Origin: Scilla litardierei
Lineage: Eukaryota; Streptophyta; Magnoliopsida; Asparagales; Asparagaceae
Assembly: GCA_030789695.1 (NCBI GenBank)
Contig: CM061135.1
Coordinates: forward strand, 112,910,301 to 112,974,300
DNA length: 64,000 nucleotides
Direction: 5' to 3'
Part shown: piece by piece, positions 54,203 to 64,000 of the stretch
Position numbering within the stretch: position 1 is the stretch's first letter
Layout of the letters: each line of letters starts with the position of its first letter
Program-made: the position numbers and the translations under genes
The notes under the pieces: model-generated
Database searches by the model: none
Told to the model about the DNA's origin: nothing
Seen by the model: only the letters and a program-made list of their open reading frames with translations

Positions 54203-54884
54203 ATAGTCACATTATCTTGACATTACATTTGACTCATGAGATTTTGGGTAACTCGTATTGGAGAATACATGAGCAACTGGAGCCATGTTTCACATTTTTT
54301 TGGTTTGGATCCTATCTTGAATCTATTACCCTCGAAGGGATCCTTAGTCCTATCTTGAATCTGTTACTTGACGGATGGATCCATGGCCCCTTTTACAGCT
54401 TACAGTTTGGACTGATCCTCTTATGAATCTGTTTGCCCGACGAGTCCCATTTCATGATTCTGTTTGGACCGTTGGAGAGATCCATAGTCTCTTCATGTTT
54501 CTGTTCTTTTGGACTCAGGCCCTTGGTCGTTCCCGTGATATAAGATGGTCTTCGGGTTGTGTATAGTGCTCCCTAATATTAGTCATAGCCTAGGATTGGT
54601 ACAACAATTACATGAACTAGAACAGTTACAATACAGTAATAAATTGCACTCTTATGCATATCTTTTCTGTAGTTTGTTACATTTCAGTTCAGTAGTTTAC
54701 TTTGCTTGTCTTTTAATTGTCTAACATGTTCATAATCTGACACACATAACTTGTTACACTTTTGCATTGTAGTATATTTTTACATGCCTAGTGTTATTAT
54801 ATTCTTGCTTCGTACATAAACCGTTTGCTTGGATCAGATATAATCTATTTTTAATCATGTGATACATTTTTAGGCACATTTACC
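54203..54884 (+). repeat. Truncated chromovirus LTR fragment fused to gag
   Basis: From about 54,215 it resembles 10,820-11,390 of the solo LTR (GGATCCTATC, TAAATCTGTT-like, GACCGTT, GGACTC/TTGGTC, CATAAACCGTTTGCTTGGA). At 54,884 the LTR text stops at TTTTTAGGC and gag text starts (ACATTTACCGAGAAG), with no LTR end, primer site or gag start between, so a deletion joined the two. Confidence 0.7.
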
Positions 54885-55580
54885 GAGAAGTTTAATGCTT
54901 TGTTTTTCTCTCCAGAGGCGAAGAGGGCACTGCATGACCAATTCATAAGCATGAAGCACGGTTCCAAGAATGTGGAACAGTATAACGCCGAATTTTCCAG
55001 ACTTGGCAAATTCGCAAAGAACGTGGTGACCGATCCATGGGATAGAGCTCAACGTTTTCAATAAGGCCTGGATATGAAGATTCAGAAGCAACTGGTGGTA
55101 TAGAAGTTGAAGACTCACACCGAGATACTCTCTGCAGCTCGAGACTATGAATACGTGGAACCGAAGGAAGAGCTAGAACGACAGATGACTGCCCTTCCGA
55201 CTCAACAAGAATCACCATCAACTGCAGTGGAGCAGAACCGACGGCCACCATCGAATACTTGCCCCAGTGAACAGAAGAAGCCTGCTTTGCAGACGTCGCA
55301 AACCACACAATTCAAGAAGAACGGGGCTCCAACGAATACTGAACGATCTGTGGTGTGCCACTACTGTCAACGACCTAGGCACGTGAAGAAAGACTGTCGT
55401 CGCTACAACAAGCTATGTCTGATTTGAGGCGCGTCCGAGCACTCTATTGCAGACTGTCCTAAGAAGAAGGAGAACGCAACTGCTAGTCTTACTCAGCAAG
55501 AGCAACGTCCACCAACTCAACCTCAGAGGCGCCAGGCGTATATCTTATCAGAGGCAGAGGCAGATGCTCTTTCTTCGTAG
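54885..55580 (+). pseudogene. Chromovirus gag, 3' half
   Basis: It reads TFTEKFNALFFSPEAKRALH, QYNAEFSRLGKFAKNVVTDP, then a Pro/Gln-rich linker and the nucleocapsid VCHYCQRPRHVKKDCRRYNK with a second knuckle interrupted by TGA in place of its second Cys (CLI-stop-GA, near 55,425). It aligns with 58,699-59,382, and where one copy has a stop the other usually has Gln or another residue. It ends at TAG 55,580 with no protease. Confidence 0.85.
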
Positions 55581-55686
55581 GAGGCATTATCAGTTATCTT
55601 AGGATTGGCTTTGCTATTGCATTTAGTTATAAGTATTTCTGCATTTTTTGGAAATTCCGAGGACGGAATTTATTATAGGGGGAGGA

Positions 55687-57966
55687 TGTAATGACATATA
55701 TTTTAAATAGAATTTGTTCCATTGTTTTTCTTTAGAATTTACTCCCTTAATTATTTTTATTCTTCTCTTCCCCTTCTTAATTTTCTCTCTATTTTTCCTC
55801 TGATTTAGGTTTAATAGAAAGCCTATAGACCAAACTTTCGTTTTCCTCCTCTTCATTAATTCTGTGAAAGGCTCAACTCTTTTTTAATTATAATCATACA
55901 GCCCACAACACATTTCTAATTCTTTTCTTCTCTCTATTTATTTCTTGCATCGTTCCATTCGCTAATTATCTTTAAAATAAAACAAAACCCATTACAATTA
56001 ATTTGTTGAAGCCCATGAGAAAGCCCAACCTTGCCCCGATTAAAAGCCCACTTCCCTCTAAACTTTTACGCTCTTAACTTTCTTTCCTTATTTATTTGAA
56101 TGAGCCCACAAACTGATAGGCTAAGCCCCAAACTCATTCCCTTCTAAGTTCCAGCGGGCTACCTACCTCTCTCTTCCTCCCTATGCGAATCGAAGCAGCA
56201 AGGGCTGCGGCCCCCTCTCCCATCCGAGTAAAAAAACGAAGCCGCCACGCTCCCTTAGGTTCGAAAACCCTACCCGATCAGCCCCGCCTCTCGCGCCTTC
56301 GACTCGAATGCCTATAGGGTCTTCCGAAGCCGCTGCCCTTATCTTTGGGTTTCAAAAACCCTAGCCGCCTCTTTCGAATCTGATCAAATCAGATTCTCTT
56401 CGAAGATTTCGGGATTTATATTTGATTTGAGCTAATTTTACGTATTTCTTCTCTATTTATGCCCTATGGTTTTTTAGGGTTTGATTTTCATACGAATTTC
56501 GCCTCTCCCCTTCTCTGAATTTCTAACTCCTGATTTGAGGCTTCCGACCTCCTTCAAGCTTTGGATTTTCTTCGATTGAGGTAGATTATATCTTCTCCTA
56601 GCTTTCCAGTTTATTGTTCATGTTTAATTTCTAAATTTCTTATGTTGATGGAATTGATTTATGGTTCTCGTTCCAAGTTGTTGGTTTTCGGTTCACCTGG
56701 AGATGATGATCCACTTAGGATTTTAGGGGGTTTTCCCACATGAGATTTCTCAGTATTGTGTAAGTCCTCACGGCCACGACATTGTCTCCTAGTTCTGTTT
56801 GAGGGTTGGCCGCCGGGGGGTCTGTTCTGGGTTCCCTTGTTGTCGGAGTTGGCTGTCGTCGTTCCCTTCGCGTGTTTCACCGCTCTGTAAGGCCTCTCTA
56901 GGGCCAATTTGTTTTTGCTGTGTGAATTGGGCTTCAACCCATGTTTTCGACGGCCTGGTTGATTTTCATCAGCGCTATATTCAATTTTGGGCTTTCGGTC
57001 GTGGGTTCTGTTCACATGCGTAGTTGAACTCGGGCCCTGTTGTATTGGCAATGATCTTTCGGTTGATCTGTACATCACGTGCTTGCTGTCCGTTTCCATG
57101 GTAAATGACAACATTATTCCCCCCTAGGCTGGTAAACTATAAATCAATAGCATACTGAGTAATGTGGATCTGATCTAAACCATAAATGTATTATTCATTG
57201 TTTTCCTTTTTAATTTTAAGTCTCTAGCATATGATTAAAAATAATCGATTCGGTTTTCCTTTCAGTTTTGATTAATTTGTTATGCATATTTATCTTTATA
57301 GCACGAGTACTTATTGAGAATGCGAACAATAATTGACATTGACAACTGACGACATCAACCCACACAATTAAAACGAACTTTGCAATTAACTCATTGTCTA
57401 AGGAGTGTGAATGTGATTATAGACGACGTATTCGATTTACCACTCTCCTGATGGAAGTGGGGCATATTATCAATTTTCCTCCTCTTATAGAACGCGGGTT
57501 CACATGTAATTTTCCTCTTTCACCTGAAACGAGGGGTTCAACTTCAATTGTCCGTTATCCACACTAATAGCGGAGTTACAGAACGAGTTAATGCATCTCA
57601 CTCCCTTAGACATGAGTCACAGATTCAAATGGTTAGTTAACTTTAACGAACCCTTTAAGTCATTCATAACTCAGTAGATCTTTTCTCTTGTTCAGAGATA
57701 TTGTACTTGCACAGTTTTCGTTATTTATGAACTGTTAAGATTGGTTTAGATGTTATCTACTTCTAATTTTGTTGTATATTTTCCCCTCAGGCTTAGTAGG
57801 AGATTTACAGTTTTGATCGCGTAACAAATTTCTAAGACTAATCGTACATGTATGACTTTAAATTCGGTATTATTTTCTGCTTAGTCATATTCTGCTTTCA
57901 TTAGTAACCAGCAGGATTTGCATAATAAATGTAACTTGTGATGGCCCCCGAAACCGGATCGTTATA
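55687..57966 (+). repeat. Chromovirus LTR (2.28 kb), 5' LTR of the gag-only unit
   Basis: It opens TGTAATGACATATATTTTAA right after the polypurine tract of the upstream gag fragment and ends CCGGATCGTTATA. It is immediately followed by the primer-site segment (GTGGTGGCCCATGCAG). It aligns along its length with 59,490-61,749. Because it closes the upstream gag and opens the downstream one, it is shared by both units. Confidence 0.92.
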
Positions 57967-58074
57967 AGTGGTGGCCCATGCAGATCCGCGCTGACCACCT
58001 CGTGTATAGTATAGGTCAAGTAGAACATACCGTAAATTATACACGTACTTATTTACGGAATTTTGATTATCAGA

Positions 58075-59382
58075 ATGACAAAGGCTTACAATTGTCGTGC
58101 GCGTCATACTGCGAGCGACTCCATTGCAATTAACGAAAACGTGACGGGGAATGTAGTCAACGGAAGTGGATCTGGCGCCGTCAACGACAATACTGACATC
58201 AACGCCAGCGACAATCTCCTCGAAAATGTCGGTAACGGCAATGACGACAACCACGACATCGATGACCAACTTAACCATTACGACGACGACGAGAATGCCA
58301 ACACCAATCCTAAACCCAACGGTCCAGACTACAATGGCAATGGCGGTAATCACCACGGCAACACTGGAGATAATGGCAACAACAACATGGAATAGCCTGC
58401 ACCGACGATCCAGATATCAGAGCAGACCTTACAAGAAATGATCAGAGCGTTGCAGCGGGAGCCTGAGCGTAGGCACGAAGGAGGAGTTCAAGAATTTAGA
58501 TCACTGCGTCTACCAATTTTCAAAGGAACGGAGGGACCGCTTGCAAAAGAATGGCTACGTCGCACAACTGCCATGCTAAGAGCAGCACGGGTCGCGACAG
58601 ATTCGTGGGTGGACATGGTAAAGCTACAGTTGTTTGAAGACACCATGTCGTGGTGGGATTCAGAGGAAGATCTCTTGACCCAACCAGTTCCATGGAGCAC
58701 ATTTACGGAGAAGTTTAATGCTTTGTTTTTCTCTCCAGAGGCGAAGAGGGCACTGCAGGCCTAATTCATGAACCTGAAGTAAGGTTCCAAGAATTTAGAA
58801 CAGTACAACGCCGAATTTTCCAGACCCAGCAAATTCGCAAAGAACGTGGTAACCGATCCATGGGATAGAGCTCAACATTTTCAAGAAGGCATGTATATGA
58901 AGATTCAGAAGTAACTGATGGGACAGAAGATGAAGACTCACACCGATGTTCTCTCTGCAGCTCGAGACTATGAATAGTGCAATAGAAGGAAGAGCTAGAA
59001 CGACAGATGACTGCCCCTCCGACTCAACAAGAATCACCATCAGCTGCAGTGGAGCAGAACTGACGGCCACCATCGAATACTCGCCTCAGTGAACCAGACG
59101 TCGCAAACCACACAATTCAAGAAGAACGGGGCTCCAACGAATACTGAATGATCTGTGGTGTGCCACTACTGTCAACGACCTGGGCACGTGAAGAAATACT
59201 ATCGTCGCTACAACAAGCTATGTCTGATTTGCGGCGCGTCCGAACAGTCTATTGCAGACTGTCCTAAGAAGAAGGAGAATACAACTGCTAGTCTTACTCA
59301 GCAAGAGCAACGTCCACCAACTCAATCTCAGAGGCACCAGGCGTATATCTTATCAGCGGCAGAGACAGATGCTCCGTCGTAG
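58075..59382 (+). pseudogene. Gag of a gag-only chromovirus derivative, with nonsense codons
   Basis: The start ATG at 58,075 gives MTKAYNCRARHTASDS and an Asn/Asp-rich N-terminus to 58,392. A TAG there is followed in the same frame by PAPTIQISEQTLQEMIRALQ, then the capsid part LPIFKGTEGPLAKEWLRRTT, MSWWDSEEDLLTQPVPWSTF and TEKFNALFFSPEAKRALQA. Further stops follow at about 58,762 and 58,780. The nucleocapsid has a first knuckle CHYCQRPGHVKKYY that has lost its last Cys, and an intact second one, CLICGASEQSIADC. Only 107 bp after the gag stop the 3' LTR begins, so no protease, RT or integrase was ever in this copy's internal region. Confidence 0.9.
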
Positions 59383-59478
59383 GAGGCATTATCAGTTATC
59401 TTAGGATGGGCTTTGCTATTACATTTAGTTATTAGTATTTCTGCATTTTTTGGAAATTCCGAGGACGGAATTTATTAT

Positions 59479-59489
59479 AAGGGGGAGGA
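59479..59489 (+). promoter_or_regulatory. Polypurine tract of the gag-only unit
   Basis: AAGGGGGAGGA directly before the 3' LTR; the same tract precedes the LTR at 55,687. Confidence 0.8.
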
Positions 59490-61749
59490 TGTAATGACCC
59501 ATATTTTAAATAGAATTTGTTCCATTGTTTTTCTTTAGAATTTACTCCCTTATTTATTTTTATTCTTCTCTTCCCCTTCTTAATTTTCTCTCTCTATTTT
59601 TCCTCTGATTTAGGTTTAATAGAAAACATATAGTCCAAACTTTCGTTTTCCTCCTCTTCATTAATTCTGTGGAAGGCCCAACTCTCTTTTAATTATAATC
59701 CTACAGCCCACAACACATGTCTAATTCTTTTCTTCTCTCCTCTATATATTTCTTTCATCCTTCCATTCCCTAATTATCTTTAAAATAAAACAAAACCCAT
59801 TACAATTAATTTGTTGAAACCCAGGAGAAAGCCCAACCTTGCCCAGATTAAAAGCCCACTTCCCTCTAAACTTTTACGCTCTTTACTTTATTTCCTTATT
59901 TATTTGAATGAGCCCACAAACTGATAGGCTAATCCCCAAACTCATTCCCTTTTAAGTTCTAGCGGGCTACCTACCTCTCTCTCCCTCCCTCTGCGAATGG
60001 AAGCAGCAAGGGCTGCGGCCCCCTCTCCCCTCCGAAAAAAAAACGAAGCCGCCACGCTCCATTGGGTTCGAAAACCCTAACCGATCAGCCCCGCCTCTCG
60101 CGCCTTCGATTCGAAAGCCTATAGGGTCTTCCGAAGCCGCCGCCCTTTTCTTTGGGTTTCAAAAATCCTAGCCACATCTCGAATCTGATCAAATCAGATT
60201 CTCTTCGAAGGTTTTGGGATTTAGATTTGATTTGAGCTAATTTTAAGCATTTCTTCTCTATTTATGCTCTATAGTTTTTAGGGTTTGATTTTCATACGAA
60301 TTTCGCATCTCCCCTTCTCTGAATTTCTAACTCCTGATTTGAGGTTTCCGACCTCCTTCAAGCTTCGGATTTTCTTCGATTGAGGTAGATTATATCTTCT
60401 CCTAGCTTTTCAGTTTATTGTTCCTGTTTAATTTCTAAATTTCTTATGTTGATGGAATTGTTTATGGTTCTCGTTCCAAGTTGGTTTTCGGTTCACCTGG
60501 AGATGATCCACTTAGGATTTTAAGGGGTTTTCCCACATGCGATTTCTCAATATTATGTAGGTCCTCACGGCCACGACATTGTCTCCTAGTTCTGATTGAG
60601 GGTTGGCTGCCAGGGGGTTTGTTCTGGATTCCCTTGTTGCCGGAGTTGGCTGTCGTCGTTCCCTTCTCGTGTTTCACCCTCTGTAAGGCCTCTCTAGGGC
60701 CAATTTGTTTTTACTATGTGATTTGGGCTTCAGCCCATGTTTTCGACAGCATGGTTGATTTTCATCTGCGCTATATTCAATTTTGGGCTTTCGGTCGTGG
60801 GTTCTGTTCACATGCGTAGTTCAACTCGGGCCCTATTGTATTGGCAATGATCTTTCGGTTCATCTGTACATCACGTGCTTGCTGTCTGTTTCCGTGCTAA
60901 ATGACAACATTATTCCCCCTAGGCTAGTAAACTATAAATCAATAGCATGCTGAGTAATGTGGATCTGATCCAAACCATAAATGTACTATTCATTCTTTTC
61001 CTTTTTAATTTTAAGTCTTTAGCTTATGATTAAAAATAATCGATTCGGTTTTCCTTTCAGTTTTGATTAATTTGTTATGCATATTTATCTTTATAGTATG
61101 AGTACTTATTGAGAATGCGGACAATAATTGACGTTGACAACTCATGACATCAACCCACACAATTAGAACGAATTTGCAATTAACTCATTGTCTGAGGAGT
61201 GTGAATGTGATTATAAACGGCGTATTCGATTTACCACTCTCCTGATGGAAGTGGGTCATATTATCAATTTTCCTCCTCTTATGGAACGGGGGCTCAAATG
61301 CAATTTTCCTCTTTCACCTGAAACGAGGGGTTCAACTTCAATTGTTTGCTATCCACACTAATAGCGGGGTTAAAGAACGAGTTAATGCATCTCACTCCCT
61401 TGGACATGAGTCACGGATTAAAATGGTTAGTTAACTTTAACCAACCCCTTAAAGTCATTCATAACGCAGTAGATCTTTTCTCTTGTTCAGAGATATTGTA
61501 CTTGCACAGTTTTCGTTAGTTATGAACTTGTAAGATTGGTTTAGATGTTATCTACTTCTAATTTTGTTGTATATTTTCTTTTCAGGCTTAGCAGGAGATT
61601 TACAGTTTTGATCGCGTAACAAATTTCTATGACTAATCGTACATGTATGACTTTAAATTCGGTATTATTTTCTGCTTAGTCCACTGGTAACCAGCAGGAT
61701 CTGCATGATAAATGTAATTTGTGATGGCCCCCGAAACTGGGTCGTTACA
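59490..61749 (+). repeat. Chromovirus LTR (2.26 kb), 3' LTR of the gag-only unit
   Basis: It opens TGTAATGACCCATATTTT and ends ACTGGGTCGTTACA, nearly collinear with 55,687-57,966. Confidence 0.93.
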
Positions 61750-63380
61750 AGATTACTCCATGAAACTATTTTGACACCAATTTAGGTTTACATCATTCTT
61801 TGCCATTGTTTTCTATTTCGTTTAGACCCTTGTGCTGATATTTAGTTGTTGTCGGCCATCGAGGGGAAGTCAAGGCCTTGGGGTTGCTTGCGGACTCTTA
61901 TGCTTGTGGATCTCATCTATTGTTGGCATGTGTGCTTGCTGAACTGATTCATTGAGTGAGTGCTTGCTGATCTGTTTCTTTTGCCCTGAGTGCTTGCTGA
62001 TCTGTTTTTCCTTGTCCAGTGTGTTCTTGTTGACCTGATCTTTTTCCTAGAGTGCTTGCTGATCTGTTCTTTTGCCACGTGTGCTTGCTGTTCGTGGTTT
62101 GTTGCTTGAATGTTTTGATTTTGCTTGCTTGATGGAAATGCCAGTTTTTGCTTGCTGCCATGCTTGTTATTATGTAACCTATTTGCTTAACGAATTATGT
62201 CCTCTTTTTGCACTGTTCTTTTGACAAATAAGTTCAGTTATAACAAAGAAAAACCTATATGTTTCTGATCGAAATTGGTATGCAACCGTTGGTCCGTGCA
62301 ACCCCTCAAGGCAGGTAGACCATAATCCAATAATGGTGCCAAAACATGAATCTGAACCATTGCGTTTTTTCCCATTCTTTACTTTTCGTCGATTCTTATC
62401 ACTTTCATTTACTTTCTGCCATTTATAATATTTGTTTTTTTAATCATGCGTTTAAAGTGCTCCTGGTAATTGTTGGACTTATTAGGTTAGATGGATGAAT
62501 ATTCCTGAATGTTAACTGGACATGCGCATCTAATTGTTGATCCCACTAAATTATATGATTGGGAGTTATGCAATGTGAGTATAAAATGACATTTGGTACA
62601 CCTGTTTCTAGCACAAGACATGACAATCATGAACGTAGATTTGCATAACTATCTAAATTATCTAATTTAGGGGACTACATGAACATGATACCTGATATCC
62701 TAGAACTAGAACAACTACACTTGACATCATGAGTTTTGGGGTAACTTATAATTTAGAGTGCGGGAGCGATTGAAGCCATGCTTATGGCCCCTATCTGGGA
62801 GGATGTCCTTTTATGGATCACGAGTTCTTACTACAGTTAGCCTTTATATTTTGCCCGAGGTAGCACCCTGCGGTCCAAGGTGGACTTCACGTTGCACATC
62901 GTGCTCTCCTCTTATAAGTCACAACACTATTTCTCTTGGTTAGTGCTAGATCCTTACTGCTATTAACATTGTGCCAGGTCAGTAGTTCCTTTACAGTTCC
63001 TTTTTGTACATATTAATTTCTGTAAAATTAATTAATTAATTGTTTAGTATGGATTCAATCTACTTTATTAATGGTGGTTTAACTGTGACAAACAGCTCGA
63101 AAGAGGAAGCTCCGCAGTACGAGGAGTCTGAGTTTCCTATTGAGCACGTTGATGTCTGAGTCTTTGTGTTGCCAGGAGAGTTTTATCTATCTTATTGTTT
63201 TTTTCTTTCAGTATTATTTTTAGCCGAGTTGTGGTTTCTTTTCCTGCCTAGACAGTGTAAATGAGTATTTTCTTTTCTTTTATAAATGTTTCATGTTTAT
63301 TACTATATTGACTTTACTGGTATCTGCAAGACCTGCAAAACTATTGAGACTGTGATGGCACCCGTGTCTGGGGCGTTACA
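61750..63380 (+). repeat. Chromovirus LTR lacking its 5' end
   Basis: The right end (GGTATCTGCAAGACCTGC, GTGATGGCACCCGTG, GGGGCGTTACA) is a family LTR end in + orientation, and 62,730-62,960 matches 10,820-11,060 of the solo LTR (AGAGTGCGGGAGCGAT, GGTCCAAGGTGG, GCACATCGTGCTCTC-like). The left part, 61,750-62,730, has a short minisatellite and is assigned only by position. No TGTAA start was found. Confidence 0.65.
61935..62155. repeat. Minisatellite with GTGCTTGCTGATCTG core
   Basis: The core (GTGCTTGCTG plus A-CTG variants) recurs about six times with spacing of roughly 30-45 bp. Confidence 0.8.
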
Positions 63381-64000
63381 TTTCTCCTTCAGAAGATGAG
63401 TACAAAAGTCTGAAAATACAATAACGGAAAGGGATTGGCCCAGGGCCTACAATAACAAACATGAATAAAACTACATGAACGGCCTGACAAGTGAAAACCA
63501 TGGATCTTGTCCTGCAAACTCTGAATCGTCAGAAACAGCTCATTCCTAGAAAGAATCCACTCCAGAACCTAATGGTGACAACAATAAACGTAATGTTAGT
63601 TGTAGATTCCAAAAACTATAAAAATCAAGCAAGTTAGTACGACATATAACAATCATGATAATCTGAATACAGTAAAATGGCAGTATGGTAGTAAAGATGC
63701 ATTAATCAAATAGTAAGATGACATGATATGAAATATAATTATTGCACTAACATTTGTTTAATTGACTGTGAAGGTGAAATTGTCGATCTAAACTAAGCTG
63801 TGACTTATGCTGGAAGGCATAATATGCAACATACGAGACCACATGTGCCATAAGGGCGCTTACCCGGGCCGGATCCAATCAGATATAGACAAGTTGGAAT
63901 AGTCAGATACAATAGTGGATCCATCAGATACAGGAACAAAAATAGTAGGTAGCTCCAGTCGCTTCTGCACCCTCTCTAATACGAGTTATCACATCCCAAG
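63381..64000 (-). repeat. Chromovirus LTR fragment in the opposite orientation, running off the window
   Basis: 63,780-63,900 matches 46,865-46,960 (CTGTGACTTATGC, GCAACA, GAGACC, CCCGGGCCG), an LTR on the minus strand. Its expected TGTAACG start is absent; it abuts the + strand LTR end at 63,380. Confidence 0.65.

Larger units (their letters stand above)
55687..61749 (+). mobile_element. Gag-only chromovirus derivative: LTR - gag - LTR, 6.06 kb
   Basis: Two 2.26-2.28 kb LTRs flank a 1.5-kb internal region coding only for gag. The primer-site and polypurine (AAGGGGGAGGA) segments are in the expected places. The gag is homologous to that of the pol-bearing relative at 3,181-4,593. The outer flanks do not show a target duplication: the left flank is itself the end of another gag unit. 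The array gag-LTR-gag-LTR probably arose by recombination within LTRs. Confidence 0.88.

Noticed and set aside
41671..64000. Search for downstream 5-phosphatase exons (WxGDxNYRL, PAWCDRIL)
   Set aside because: No matching sequence seen on the + strand; the next exons are presumably right of the window.

Overview
The window is nuclear DNA of a flowering plant, most likely a eudicot with a repeat-rich genome. It is AT-rich, holds spliced exons of a plant-type inositol polyphosphate 5-phosphatase, and is otherwise mostly plant LTR retrotransposons (Ty3/gypsy chromovirus and Ty1/copia) in various states of decay, plus microsatellites and one MITE. The species cannot be named from sequence alone.

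Host gene: three coding exons on the + strand (13,714-13,838; 14,000-14,084; 41,517-41,670) encode consecutive parts of the 5-phosphatase catalytic domain of the FRA3/5PTase12-14 type. The first two are separated by a normal 161-bp intron. The second and third join in phase across a 27,432-bp intron packed with transposons. I recognise no upstream or downstream exon, so the flanking introns would be at least 13.7 kb and 22.3 kb. Most of the window would then be intron of one gene.

Layout: 1-6,769, decayed chromovirus (- strand; internal region plus 5' LTR; 3' end off the left edge). 6,770-8,985, copia relic (+), interrupted at 8,986-11,569 by a solo chromovirus LTR with a 5-bp target duplication. 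11,575-13,713, intron with a CA/CT microsatellite. 13,714-14,084, exons A and B. 14,255-21,353, old intron DNA with direct and tandem repeats. 21,354-38,168, a nest: a minimal-internal gypsy LTR pair, split by a SIRE-like copia, which is itself split by a nearly intact copia (27,616-35,604); a hairpin MITE lies in the gypsy LTR remnant. 38,214-40,877, a gag-only gypsy element (+). 41,517-41,670, exon C. 43,657-49,066, an LTR pair around only 130 bp, with target duplication. 49,345-49,580, histone H3 pseudogene fragment. 49,855-50,130, chromodomain tail of a gypsy pol. 50,690-54,202, 5' half of a SIRE-like copia (-). 54,203-61,749, an LTR/gag array (+). 61,750-64,000, further LTR pieces of the same family in both orientations.

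Most gypsy pieces seem to belong to one extended family. They share LTR ends of the TGTAAYG...CRTTACA type, a TGGTGGC-type primer site next to the 5' LTR, the same two-knuckle gag, and the same chromodomain tail. The decayed element at the left edge is the only pol-bearing member; the others are solo LTRs, gag-only elements and LTR pairs with almost no internal DNA. The only retrotransposon in the window with an uninterrupted polyprotein is the copia at 27,616-35,604, whose 5' leader is built from arrays of short hairpins.
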